Both the position numbers and the translations under genes were made by a program. A model generated the notes under the pieces. It saw only the letters and a program-made list of their open reading frames with translations, was not told the origin of the DNA and ran no database searches. Shown here in pieces: positions 45,608 through 54,985 of a stretch of DNA of 64,000 nucleotides. The stretch is from Agaribacterium haliotis (lineage in GTDB: Bacteria > Pseudomonadota > Gammaproteobacteria > Pseudomonadales > Cellvibrionaceae). Each line of letters starts with the position of its first letter. Positions within the stretch are counted from its first letter, which is position 1. Where the stretch lies: contig NZ_NKQJ01000001.1 of NCBI RefSeq assembly GCF_002312815.1, positions 434,126-498,125 of the forward strand. The letters run 5' to 3'.

Positions 45608-45733
45608 AAGCAGCGCGCAGAACACGGCCATACTGGCCGGTCAAATGCGATAAGCTCGCCAGGGACGCCGAGCTGTCGCCGATCAACAACATAAATAGAG
45701 CACAATTGCGATGTGCGCTGCTGCGCTGCACCC

Positions 45734-45781
45734 GGCACCACGCTTGGCACCACGCTTGGCACTAAGCCCAGCACCACGTCC
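45734..45781. repeat. 12-bp tandem repeat in the hemN leader
   Basis: GGCACCACGCTT occurs twice exactly, followed by two diverged units, just upstream of the hemN ribosome site. Confidence 0.7.
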
Positions 45782-45814
45782 AGCGCAGCGCTATGTCTTA
45801 ACGAGGGGGATACC

Positions 45815-47221
45815 ATGGCTTTAACTTTCGAAACGCAAGGAGATCAGTTCTGGGATCTTGAACTGATTCGCAAATACGATTTAACCGGCCCGCGCTACAC
45901 CTCCTACCCGACCGCACCACAATTTGATGGCAATTACTCGGAACAAGATTGGCAGCAGGCAAGCGACAGTGTGCTCAACCGCAGCCAGCGCATTTCGCTC
46001 TACCTGCACATCCCGTTTTGCGACACCATTTGTTATTACTGTGGCTGCAGTAAAATTGTCACCGCCAACCGCAGCCACGCGGCAAAGTATCTGAACTACT
46101 TAAAAAAAGAGATCGCCCTTAAAGCCAAACGCATCCCCGACTACGCCGAAGTTGAGCAAATTCACTTTGGCGGCGGCACCCCAACTTACTTAGACGATGA
46201 ACAACTGCAGGCACTAATGCTTTTTATTGCCGAGCAGTTTCGTTTTGCCAGCGACAACTTTGAATGCGCCATTGAAATCCATCCGCAAAGTGTCGACGGC
46301 CAGCGCCTTGAGCATTTAAAAAACATCGGCTTTAACCGCCTAAGTCTGGGCCTGCAAGACTTTAACCCCGAGGTTCAGCAAGCGGTGAACCGCTTTAACA
46401 GCAAACAAGAAGTGCAGGCGCTGATCAAAAAAGCGCGCGAGCTCGAATTTAACTCCATTTCCGTTGATTTGATTTACGGCCTGCCAAAACAAAGTGCCAG
46501 CAGCTTTCAACAGACCCTCGATGAAGTCATCGAACTCAGCCCCGACAGACTGAGCCTATTTAACTACGCGCACATGCCGCACCTGTTTAAATCACAAAAA
46601 CAGATCAATGCCAGTGAACTGCCCGAGCCTCAAGAAAAGCTTGAGATTTTGCACAACAGCATTAATCAGCTGTGCAGCAATGGCTATCGTTATATCGGCA
46701 TGGATCACTTTGCCAAAAACAGCGACGCCCTTAGCCTCGCCCAGCTCGACGGCAGCATGCAGAGAAACTTCCAGGGTTACGCCACCCACAACAACGGCGT
46801 TCTGCACGCCTTTGGTTTAAGTGCCATTAGCTCGTTAGGCGAGCACTACGCGCAAAACGTCAAATTACTCGATCGATATTACGGCGCGCTCGATGCCGGC
46901 ACCTTACCTCTAGACAAAGGCTACGACTTAAACCGAGACGACCTTATTCGCCGCGACGTGATCAATACCTTGCTGTGTCAATTTAAACTCGATTTTATGC
47001 AGCTAAAACAAAACTTTGGCATCGATTTTCACGAGTATTTTTCCGACGCCCTGCCCGCGCTGCACGAACTGCACAGCGACGGCCTTATCGTGCTGCGCGA
47101 CAACAACCTGGAGATCCTCGACGCCGGGCGCCTGCTGGCGCGCAGTGTGTGCAAGCTCTTTGATCAGTACATCGCCAAACGTTCAGCCGCCGATCAAAAC
47201 CGCTATTCGCGTATTATTTAA
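45815..47221 (+). CDS. hemN: Oxygen-independent coproporphyrinogen III oxidase
   Basis: A 468-residue radical SAM enzyme for anaerobic heme synthesis. The start gives MALTFETQGDQFWDLELIRK, preceded by a GAGGGGG ribosome site; an ATG 34 codons upstream would read through the leader repeat. LHIPFCDTICYYCGCSK has the CxxxCxxC iron-sulfur motif plus the extra Cys typical of true HemN. FGGGTPTYL and YRYIGMDHFAKN are family signatures. The length matches E. coli HemN (457). An FNR-type box lies about 214 bp upstream. Confidence 0.97.
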   Translation: MALTFETQGDQFWDLELIRKYDLTGPRYTSYPTAPQFDGNYSEQDWQQASDSVLNRSQRISLYLHIPFCDTICYYCGCSKIVTANRSHAAKYLNYLKKEIALKAKRIPDYAEVEQIHFGGGTPTYLDDEQLQALMLFIAEQFRFASDNFECAIEIHPQSVDGQRLEHLKNIGFNRLSLGLQDFNPEVQQAVNRFNSKQEVQALIKKARELEFNSISVDLIYGLPKQSASSFQQTLDEVIELSPDRLSLFNYAHMPHLFKSQKQINASELPEPQEKLEILHNSINQLCSNGYRYIGMDHFAKNSDALSLAQLDGSMQRNFQGYATHNNGVLHAFGLSAISSLGEHYAQNVKLLDRYYGALDAGTLPLDKGYDLNRDDLIRRDVINTLLCQFKLDFMQLKQNFGIDFHEYFSDALPALHELHSDGLIVLRDNNLEILDAGRLLARSVCKLFDQYIAKRSAADQNRYSRII

Positions 47222-47333
47222 AGCCGGCGCCGGGCTCGGATACAAACGCCTGCGCTGACCAAACCAGGCGCGCCTGCATTAACAGCCGCGCGCCAAAGCA
47301 GTACACTGCGCGCTTTTGCACCGAGACTTACCC

Positions 47334-48164
47334 ATGACCCCGGCCTATCGCTGCCCGCTGTGTGAACAAACGCTTGTGTTCGAAAACAAAAGCTGGCACT
47401 GCTTAAACAAACACTGCTTTGATGTTGCCAAAGAAGGTTATGTCAATCTGCTGCCCGTGCAGAATAAAAAAAGCCTCGAGCCCGGCGACAGCCCGGCAAT
47501 GATGCAAAGCCGCCGGCTATTTTTGCAGCGCGGCTTTTACCAGCGCTTTGCCCAGCGCCAGTTTGAATTGATTCAACAGCAATTAATTCGCGACGCTCGC
47601 GCCATCAATGCCGTACTCGATATTGGCTGCGGCGACGGTTATTACCTTATGCAGCTTGCGGAAAAACTCGCGCCCAATCAGCTCGATCTGCACGGCATCG
47701 ATATTGCTAAAAGCGCGGCGCGCCTCAGTGCCAAACAACACAAACAAGCACACTTCAGTGTAGCCAGCGCCAAAAACCTGCCCTACTTTGACAACAGCTT
47801 TGACCTGTTACTGAGTATTTTCTCTCCGCTGAATATTGCCGAAGCCGAGCGAGTGTTAAAGCCCGGAGGCCTGCTACTTATTGCCGGCGCAGGCCCGGAG
47901 CATCTCAAGCAACTTGCCGCCAGAGTCTACAAACAGGCCAAAAACCACGAGGGCGCCAAACTTGAGCTCGGTTTATCACTTGAGCTTGCCTGTGAAGAAC
48001 AGCTTAAATACAGCGTGGAGCTCGACGGCCCGGCGCTGCTTGAACTGCTGACGATGACGCCGTACTACTGGAGCGCCGACGACAGCTGCAAACAGGCGCT
48101 TCGCGAAATGACAGCCACGGAAATACAGCTCGATTTTAAATTTCAGCTATTAAAAAAACCGTAA
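47334..48164 (+). CDS. rlmA: 23S rRNA (guanine-N1)-methyltransferase, RlmA family
   Basis: A 276-residue enzyme. The N-terminal zinc finger is YRCPLCEQTL with the further ligands in WHCLNKHCFD, followed by VAKEGYVNLLPVQ, a strong RlmA signature. The SAM-binding motif is AVLDIGCGDGYYLMQL (about residues 95-110). The start is the ATG at 47334; a TTG six codons earlier is possible. The target is expected to be G745-like in 23S rRNA, inferred from family. Confidence 0.88.
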   Translation: MTPAYRCPLCEQTLVFENKSWHCLNKHCFDVAKEGYVNLLPVQNKKSLEPGDSPAMMQSRRLFLQRGFYQRFAQRQFELIQQQLIRDARAINAVLDIGCGDGYYLMQLAEKLAPNQLDLHGIDIAKSAARLSAKQHKQAHFSVASAKNLPYFDNSFDLLLSIFSPLNIAEAERVLKPGGLLLIAGAGPEHLKQLAARVYKQAKNHEGAKLELGLSLELACEEQLKYSVELDGPALLELLTMTPYYWSADDSCKQALREMTATEIQLDFKFQLLKKP

Positions 48165-48286
48165 TTACAAAAAAATCGATAGACGCACAAAAAAACAGGC
48201 CTGACAACGTATGCTTTAGATGAGAATCAAGTACCATAGCTGCTCCAAAATTTAGGCCTCGGCCCCCACCCAAGTAAGGCAGCTGT

Positions 48287-49411
48287 ATGAGCAAGTTCAA
48301 AGCGCCACTGATCGTTCTCGGCGTCGTTCTCTTTATTGTTATTGTTGTTGGCGGCATCAAAGCCCTGCAATTTAAATCCATGGCAGAAGCCGGCGCCAAT
48401 GCCAGTATTCCGCCATCGGCGGTCAGCGTATTTGCCGCCGAAAAGCAGCAGTGGAGCAACTCTATTCGCGCCATCGGCACCGTGCGCGCCGATGAGGGTA
48501 TCACCGTTATGGCCGAACTTGCCGGCCGCGTCGAAAGCATACACTTCAAGTCCGGCGACAGCGTTAACGCCGGCGACTTGCTGTTAAAGCAAGACAGCAG
48601 CAGTGAGCGCGCCATGCTAAAGGCCGCCGAAGCTCAACTGCGCCTGGCTCAGTACAACTTCAAGCAGGTTAACGAGCTGCGCCGTAAAAATACCGTCAGT
48701 GAAAGCCAGTACGAAACCGCCAAGCAAGATCTCGACGCCGCCCAGGCCAATGTACAAAACCTAGCCAGCGCCGTTGCCAAAAAAGAAATTCGCGCAAGCT
48801 TTAGCGGCCGCCTGGGTATTCGCGAAGTCGACATCGGCGAAGATCTGCGCGCCGGCAGCGCCATTGTTGATCTGTATTCCCACAACAACCTGAAAGTGGA
48901 CTTTCCGGTGCCGCAGCGCTGGCTGGCCCAGGTACAGCCCGGCCAAGCGGTGAGTGTCAATATGATCGAAAACAAAGACGCCAATGTCGCCGGCAGCATT
49001 AGTGCCGTCGGTGCGGCGGTCGATGAAATTACCCGCAATATCGACGTACAGGCCACCCTTGAAAACGTCGATGGCCAACTGCTGCCTGGCATGGCGGTCG
49101 AGGTGCGTGTGGCCCTGCCCGAGCGGGAAGAGTTTTTGGTGGTGCCGTCAACCGCCGTGATCTACGCCCCCTACGGCGATACCGTCTTTCTAATCGAAGA
49201 AAACAAAGACAGCGGTCAGCTACAAGCGCGCCAGCAATTTATTCAAATTATTGCTCGCCGGGGCGATTTTGTTGCCATCGGCAAGGGTTTGAACGTGGGC
49301 GACAAAGTTGCCAGTGCGGGCGCCTTCAAGCTCTTTAACGGCCAGCCGGTGATTATCACCGACAACGAAGAAGCTGAGTACAGCCTAAATCCTCAGCCGC
49401 AAGACAGCTAA
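48287..49411 (+). CDS. RND efflux pump periplasmic adaptor subunit
   Basis: A 374-residue membrane fusion protein that links the inner-membrane pump to an outer-membrane channel. It has one N-terminal membrane anchor (ALIVLGVVLFIVIVVGGI region), a lipoyl half-motif (VMAELAGRVESIHFKSGDSV), an alpha-hairpin with ELRRKNTVSESQYETAKQDL, the second half (ASFSGRLGIREVDIGEDL) and the beta-barrel and membrane-proximal domains. It is 9 bp upstream of the pump gene, as one operon. Confidence 0.93.
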   Translation: MSKFKAPLIVLGVVLFIVIVVGGIKALQFKSMAEAGANASIPPSAVSVFAAEKQQWSNSIRAIGTVRADEGITVMAELAGRVESIHFKSGDSVNAGDLLLKQDSSSERAMLKAAEAQLRLAQYNFKQVNELRRKNTVSESQYETAKQDLDAAQANVQNLASAVAKKEIRASFSGRLGIREVDIGEDLRAGSAIVDLYSHNNLKVDFPVPQRWLAQVQPGQAVSVNMIENKDANVAGSISAVGAAVDEITRNIDVQATLENVDGQLLPGMAVEVRVALPEREEFLVVPSTAVIYAPYGDTVFLIEENKDSGQLQARQQFIQIIARRGDFVAIGKGLNVGDKVASAGAFKLFNGQPVIITDNEEAEYSLNPQPQDS

Positions 49412-49420
49412 GGGGCGACG

Positions 49421-52400
49421 ATGAAATTTACCGATATTTTTATCCGCCGGCCGGTTTTAAGCATTGTCGTGAGCATGCTTATTTTAATCGCCGGCCTGCA
49501 GGCGGCGATGAACCTGACCGTGCGCCAATACCCCGAGAGCGACTCGGCGGTGATCAGCATTCAAACGGTCTACGTTGGCGCCAGTGCCGAATTGGTTCAG
49601 GGTTTTATCACCACGCCGATCGAGCGCGCGATTTCGTCCGCCGACGGCATCGACTATGTCGAGAGCGTCAGTGCGCTCGGCTATTCAACCGTCAACGCGG
49701 TGCTCAAGCTCAACTACGACCCAGTGCGCGCGATGTCCGAGATCAGCGCCAAGGTCAACCAGATTCGCGGCGAGCTGCCACCGGAAGCGGAGATACCGGC
49801 ACTAACGATCACCTCGCCCGATGAAGAGGTCGCCTCAGCTTATTTGAGCTTTAGCTCCGATGTGCTGAGCCAAAGCCAGATCACCGACTACCTGGTGCGC
49901 GCGATTCAGCCGCGTCTGTCCGCCCTGCCCGGTGTACAAAAAGCCGATATTCTCGGCGGCCGCACCTTCGCCATGCGCGCCTGGCTTAAACCCGAAAACA
50001 TGGCCGCGTACAAAGTCAGCCCGGCAGAGGTTTACCAAGCGCTGGCGGTCAACAATGTGCAGAGCACGCTCGGCCAAACCAAAGGCGCACTGACGCAAGT
50101 TAATTTAAGCGCCAACACCGACCTTCGCACCGTTGAAGATTTTCGCAAACTGATAGTGCGCCAAAGCCCCGACGGCACCATTCGCCTGGAAGATATCGCC
50201 GATGTTGAGCTCGGCGCCCAGGATTACAACACGGTTGTAAACTACAGCGGTAAAACGGCTATTTTTATGGGCGTTTGGGTCCTGCCAACCGCCAATGCGC
50301 TCGATGTTATCGCCGACGTTAAAAAAGAAATGGACCTTATCCAAGCGGTGCTGCCGAGCGGCCTCGACGCCGAACTCAGCTACGATGCAACGGCCTATAT
50401 CGCCGAAGCCATTACCGAGGTCACCGCCACCCTAATCGAGACACTGATCATCATCACCATTGTGATCTTTTTGTTCTTGGGCTTTAGCCGTTCGGTGCTG
50501 ATTCCGCTCTTGGCCATTCCGCTGTCACTGATAGGTGCGGTATTTATTATTCAGATCTTTGGTTTCTCGCTGAACTTGCTAACCTTGCTTGCGATTGTTC
50601 TCAGCGTTGGCCTGGTGGTCGACGATGCGATTATCATGGTCGAGAACGTCGAGCGCCATATCGAAGAGGGCAAAAGCCCCTTTGACGCCGCCATTGATGC
50701 CGCGCGCGAACTAATAGGCCCCATTATCTCGATGACCGTCACCATTGTTTCGGTCTATGTACCAATTGCTTTCCAGGGTGGCCTGACCGGCTCTTTATTC
50801 CGGGAGTTTGCCATTACCCTCGCCGGCGCCATTGTTGTCAGCGCCATTGTCGCCGTAACCTTGAGCCCCATGCTCGGCTCCAAACTGCTGCAGGCCAACA
50901 AAAAAATGGCCGGGCCTTTGGAAGCGCCGTTTGAGCGCTTTCGCGATTGGTACTCGGCGTTTGTCGACGCAACGTTGCGCCATAAATACTCGGTGTACTT
51001 CTTGTGGTTTGCGCTGACCTTGATGATCGTCCCCCTTTATGTGCTCTCTCCCAAAGAGCTGGCACCGACGGAAGATCAGGGCGTTATTTTTGGTTTTGTT
51101 GAGACCCCGGCCGACGCCACCATCGATCAAAGCGCGTTTTACGCCAAGCAAGTCAACACGGCGTTTCAAAATGTTGAAGAAACCGACTTCACCTTTCAGG
51201 TGACCTTCCCCACTGGCGGTTTTGCCGGCATGGTTACCAAACCCTGGAGTGAGCGCGAGCGCACCGTTTTTCAGATTTTGCCCGAAGTACAAGCGTCTTT
51301 GAGCCAGGTTGCAGGCCTTAATGTAATGCCGGCTACGCCACCGTCTCTGCCCGGCGGCTCTAACTTCCCGGTGAATTTTGTCATTTTATCGACGGCGCCA
51401 GCCGGAGAAATCTACAATTTTGCAAGCGAGTTACAGCAGGCTGCGGCAGCCAGTGGCAAATTTGCTTTTCCGCCTATGCTCGATATGAAATACGACCAGC
51501 CCAACGCCCAGGTGTTGATCGACAAAGATAAAGTTGCGGACTACGGCTTAAACCTACAAACCGTTACCCGCGATCTTGCTATCTTGCTCGGCGGCAATTA
51601 CGTCAACCGCTTTAATATGCACGGCATGAGTTATCGTGTTATTCCCCAGGTTCAACGCAGCGCACGTTTAACGCCGGAAGATTTAAAAGATCTTTATATT
51701 AGCGGCCCCCAGGGTGAGCTCATTCGCCTTGCGGAAATCGCCAGCATCAGCGACAGCACCGTGCCGCGTTCACTGAACCGCTTCCAGCAATTAAATGCGG
51801 TCAAACTCAGCGGCTTCCCTATCGTGCCACTGGATGACGCCCTGCAATTTATGGAGCAAAAATCTGCGGAGATTTTACCGGGTAATTATTCTATCGATTA
51901 CACCGGCGAGTCTCGCCAGTTGCGCACGGAAGGCAATAAATTTATTCCGGCCATTAGTTTTGCCACCATTATTATTTTTATGGTGCTGGCAGCGCAGTTT
52001 AATAGTTTCCGCGACCCGCTGATTATTTTACTTGGCTCGGTACCTATGGCCATTTTCGGCGCATTGGTTTTTACTTTCTTAAAGTCGTTTATGCCCCACT
52101 GGACAGACGGCTGGACCAGTACCTTGAATATTTATTCTCAGGTGGGTTTGGTAACCTTAATAGGCTTGATTGTGCGCAACGGCATTTTGGTGGTTGAATT
52201 TGCTAACAATCTGCAAGAAAAAGGTATGAGTAAATTGCAAGCCGTTAAAGATGCCAGTTTTGTGCGCTTGAGGCCGGTATTGATGACCAGCATTGCAACC
52301 ATCGCAGGCCATACCCCGCTTATTTTTGCAGCCGGCGCCGGTGCAGAGGCACGAAACTCCATCGGTTTGGTACTTGTACTGGGCATGGCGATAGGCACCT

Positions 52401-52501
52401 TGTTTAGCCTGGTGGTGCTTCCGGCCATTTATATGCTTTTTGCCCGAGATTTTAATCAAGCCAAACAGCAAAAACCGGAGCTTGAACAGGCGCACGCTTA
52501 A
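49421..52501 (+). CDS. RND family inner-membrane efflux transporter
   Basis: A 1026-residue proton-driven pump of the AcrB/MexF superfamily. It starts MKFTDIFIRRPVLSIVVSML, as HAE1 transporters do. The TM4 proton relay has VGLVVDDAIIMVENVERHIE with the paired Asp residues. Two large periplasmic loops and twelve membrane segments are evident, and LIGLIVRNGILVVEFANNLQ marks TM10. The substrate is not readable. No outer-membrane channel gene or regulator is adjacent, so it may borrow a TolC-type channel. Confidence 0.95.
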   Translation: MKFTDIFIRRPVLSIVVSMLILIAGLQAAMNLTVRQYPESDSAVISIQTVYVGASAELVQGFITTPIERAISSADGIDYVESVSALGYSTVNAVLKLNYDPVRAMSEISAKVNQIRGELPPEAEIPALTITSPDEEVASAYLSFSSDVLSQSQITDYLVRAIQPRLSALPGVQKADILGGRTFAMRAWLKPENMAAYKVSPAEVYQALAVNNVQSTLGQTKGALTQVNLSANTDLRTVEDFRKLIVRQSPDGTIRLEDIADVELGAQDYNTVVNYSGKTAIFMGVWVLPTANALDVIADVKKEMDLIQAVLPSGLDAELSYDATAYIAEAITEVTATLIETLIIITIVIFLFLGFSRSVLIPLLAIPLSLIGAVFIIQIFGFSLNLLTLLAIVLSVGLVVDDAIIMVENVERHIEEGKSPFDAAIDAARELIGPIISMTVTIVSVYVPIAFQGGLTGSLFREFAITLAGAIVVSAIVAVTLSPMLGSKLLQANKKMAGPLEAPFERFRDWYSAFVDATLRHKYSVYFLWFALTLMIVPLYVLSPKELAPTEDQGVIFGFVETPADATIDQSAFYAKQVNTAFQNVEETDFTFQVTFPTGGFAGMVTKPWSERERTVFQILPEVQASLSQVAGLNVMPATPPSLPGGSNFPVNFVILSTAPAGEIYNFASELQQAAAASGKFAFPPMLDMKYDQPNAQVLIDKDKVADYGLNLQTVTRDLAILLGGNYVNRFNMHGMSYRVIPQVQRSARLTPEDLKDLYISGPQGELIRLAEIASISDSTVPRSLNRFQQLNAVKLSGFPIVPLDDALQFMEQKSAEILPGNYSIDYTGESRQLRTEGNKFIPAISFATIIIFMVLAAQFNSFRDPLIILLGSVPMAIFGALVFTFLKSFMPHWTDGWTSTLNIYSQVGLVTLIGLIVRNGILVVEFANNLQEKGMSKLQAVKDASFVRLRPVLMTSIATIAGHTPLIFAAGAGAEARNSIGLVLVLGMAIGTLFSLVVLPAIYMLFARDFNQAKQQKPELEQAHA

Positions 52502-52764
52502 TAAATAATGCGTGATATTTGCGCTTACCAGCGCTTACCGCTCAAGGATTGAGTGAGTATAGAGGAACTCGCACATTGTCAGCCCTTGCCCGCTTAAGGG
52601 TTGAGCGGGAATCGATGGCAGGGAAGCCATCGTTTAGCCCATCGTTTAGCTTATATGGATATATCCACAGCGTCCCGCGAGAGCCCCTGAGCAGCCAAGG
52701 GCTAACTACGGCAGCGTTTCCCAACAAGCTGTTAATTTGTAAACTTTGACTGTGCTAATTTTCC

Positions 52765-52873
52765 GCCGACAAGTGGCTTAAGGCCATCGCCGGCGCCGTC
52801 AATACTTCCGTGTAGGCTAAACATCGCCATCCATGGCTCTGATTCCGGCTCAAACCTTAAGTCACTTGTCGGC
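52765..52873. repeat. 109-bp element with 19-bp inverted ends, copy 1
   Basis: GCCGACAAGTGGCTTAAGG at 52765-52783 matches the inverted end at 52855-52873 in 18 of 19 bases. The centre contains GCCAT-CC-ATGGC (52826-52837). There is no open frame. Confidence 0.85.
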
Positions 52874-53139
52874 TAGCTCAGGTCTACTTTTTAAAAAGCT
52901 TTAACTAATTGGAAGAATAGTAAGAAGACAATACTAGGGCTTAAACACTGTCAGCCCCTGCCCGCTTAAGGGTTGAGCGGGAATCGATGGCAGGGAAGCC
53001 ATCGTTTAGCCCAACGTTTAGCTTATATGGATGTATCCACAGCGTCCCGCGAGCGCCCTTGAGCTGGCAAGGGCGAGCTACGGCAGCAGCACTTCCCAAC
53101 ACGATGTTAATTTGTAAATATTGACCGTGCTAATTTTCC

Positions 53140-53248
53140 GCCGACAAGTGGCTTAAGGCCATCACCGGCGCCGTCAATACTTCCCTGTAGGCTAAACATC
53201 GCCATCCATGGCTCTGATTCCGGCTCACACCTTAAGCCACTTCTCGGC
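53140..53248. repeat. 109-bp element with 19-bp inverted ends, copy 2
   Basis: The same length and left end as copy 1. The right end (53230-53248) differs from the inverse of the left by one base, at a different place than in copy 1. The centre again has GCCAT-CC-ATGGC (53201-53212). Confidence 0.85.
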
Positions 53249-53473
53249 TAGCTACGGCCTACTTTTTAAAAAGCTTTAACTAATTGGGAAAACAAAGAAA
53301 TAATTGGAAAAATATAACAAGACAATACTAGGGCTTGCACACTGTCAGCCCTTGCCCGCTCAAGGGTTGAGCGGGAATCGATGGCAGGGAAGCCATCGTT
53401 TAGCTTACACGGATGTATCCACAGCGTCCCGCGAGCGCCCTTGAGCTGACAAGGGCGAAAACGGCAGCAACGC

Positions 53474-54904
53474 TTATTCTTTAGAATCTAATAGTTCTTT
53501 TTCCGTCAATGCGGCGGGGAGTTTTTCTTTGACGCTGACCCCCATATCAACAAACTTATCAACCTGCTTGGCGAGCGAGCCGCGGCCATCTTTTAAGGTG
53601 TTCCAGCTCTCGTCATAGGTTTTTTGCACCGTCCCTATTTGTGTGCCGAGCTTTTGCATTTTTTCCGCAAAAACCCTCAACTTGTCATAGACCTTGGCCG
53701 CCTGTTCGGCGAGCTGGCGAGTGTTGGCATTTTGCTTATCGATGGACCACAGATGGGCAACAATGCGCAAGCTCGACAACAGTGTATTTGGCGTCACGAT
53801 GGCAATGCCTTTGCGATAGGCCTCCTGGAACAGCGCCGGTTCGTAGTCTGCGGCGGCAAGATACGCGGCCTCGTTGCCGATAAACATAAAAATATATTCA
53901 GGGCTATTGAGCCCTTTAAGCTGCGCGTAGTTTTTTTCACTCAAGCTTTTTACGTGGCTGCGAATGGCCTCGACATGGCGCTTCATACACAACTGCTGCT
54001 CTTCTTCTGTTTTAGCAGCGGTCGCCTCTATGTAAGCCACCAGAGAAATTTTACTGTCAATAATAATGTGTTTGTCATTTGGCAGGTTCACAATAAAATC
54101 GGGCCGTTGATCGCGGCCGTCTTCCGTTTTATAACTGGCTTCGCGCAAGTACTCGCGCCCCTGAACCAAACCGCTCATTTCCAACAGTAGTTCTGCTTGA
54201 ACTTCCGACCAACTGCCCTGGGCTTTTTTATCACCTTTCAAGGCAGACGCTAAGGTCTTTGCTTCATCACTCATTTTCAGGCCGACGTCGAGCACGTGTT
54301 TGATCTGCGCTTCGAGCTTTGTTGTGCCCTGCAGGCTCTCGCTGTGCACTTCATTGACACGCTGCTGAAAGGCCTGCATCTGCTCTTTAAAAGGTTTGAG
54401 CACACTGTCGAGCTGGCCTCGGCTCTGAGCGTCAAAGCTTTTGCCTTTTTCATCAAAAATCTTTGCCGCGAGTAGCTCAAACTCTTTTTTCAAACTCTGC
54501 TTTTGTGTTTCAAATTGCTCGAGTTGCCGCGCAAAGCTTTGCTCGCGCTCTTTTGCGGTGGCCTCGCTAACCTCCAGCTGCTTTTGTGCATTGACAGCAG
54601 TACTGCGCTGCTTGTCAAGTTCCAACTCAAGGCGCTCTCGTTCGTCTTGCATTTGCTTAAGGCCCTGCACCTTAGCCTCAAGCTCTGTTTGCAGTTGCAC
54701 GCGCGCCAGGGCATCGGCAGCGAGCTGCTGTTCAAGCGCTTTGTGTGTCGAAGCTGCTTCACCAGCTCGCAGCTCAAACGCTTGCTTTTGCCGGTGCAAA
54801 AACAACCACATTAGCAGCAATGAAAAAACCAAGGTAAAAGCAAAGGTGCCAGCAGCGCTTAAGAGCGGTACAAGCGCGGCGTCAATATTCATAGAAGAGC
54901 TCAC
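53474..54904 (-). CDS. rmuC: DNA recombination protein RmuC
   Basis: A 476-residue protein. It has an N-terminal membrane segment (TFAFTLVFSLLLMWLFL), a long coiled coil (about residues 40-170), then the RmuC domain: QGSWSEVQAELLLEMSGLVQ, RPDFIVNLPNDKHIIIDSKI and LNSPEYIFMFIGNEAAYLAA, which resemble a restriction-nuclease-like core. E. coli RmuC limits inversions at short inverted repeats. The length matches. The repeat array directly abuts its stop codon. Confidence 0.95.
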   Translation of the reverse strand: MSSSMNIDAALVPLLSAAGTFAFTLVFSLLLMWLFLHRQKQAFELRAGEAASTHKALEQQLAADALARVQLQTELEAKVQGLKQMQDERERLELELDKQRSTAVNAQKQLEVSEATAKEREQSFARQLEQFETQKQSLKKEFELLAAKIFDEKGKSFDAQSRGQLDSVLKPFKEQMQAFQQRVNEVHSESLQGTTKLEAQIKHVLDVGLKMSDEAKTLASALKGDKKAQGSWSEVQAELLLEMSGLVQGREYLREASYKTEDGRDQRPDFIVNLPNDKHIIIDSKISLVAYIEATAAKTEEEQQLCMKRHVEAIRSHVKSLSEKNYAQLKGLNSPEYIFMFIGNEAAYLAAADYEPALFQEAYRKGIAIVTPNTLLSSLRIVAHLWSIDKQNANTRQLAEQAAKVYDKLRVFAEKMQKLGTQIGTVQKTYDESWNTLKDGRGSLAKQVDKFVDMGVSVKEKLPAALTEKELLDSKE

Positions 54905-54985
54905 TTTTTGGGCCGTTGGCCGTTGGCCGACAGGGCCAGTTAAGGTAGGCTATGCGGCGTTTTTACAGGGGGATAGACACAGAGC

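Larger units (their letters stand above)
45184..45814. other. Intergenic region: promoters, two tandem repeats and an FNR-type site
   Basis: It lies between the divergent DUF5610 and hemN genes. It holds a 15-bp tandem repeat (45256-45325), an FNR/Anr-type palindrome (45594-45607) and a 12-bp tandem repeat (45734-45781) in the hemN leader. No protein gene is supported. Confidence 0.6.
52502..53473. repeat. Tandem array of about 380-bp structured repeat units
   Basis: Two full units (52572 to about 52943, and 52944 to about 53337) and a partial third (53338-53473) repeat with periods of 372 and 394 bp. Each unit has a module with hairpins CCCGCTTA-AGGGT-TGAGCGGG and CGATGGC-AGGGAA-GCCATCG, then an AT-rich part with a 109-bp inverted-ended element. 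A degenerate hairpin copy lies at about 52539-52556. The array ends at the rmuC stop codon. No coding potential is seen. Confidence 0.9.

Noticed and set aside
48227-48615. Minus-strand frames opposite the adaptor gene
   Set aside because: Low-complexity shadow of the RND adaptor coding sequence.
52502-53473. Possible CRISPR array
   Set aside because: Units are about 380 bp and similar over their whole length, with no short repeat plus unique spacer pattern and no cas genes.
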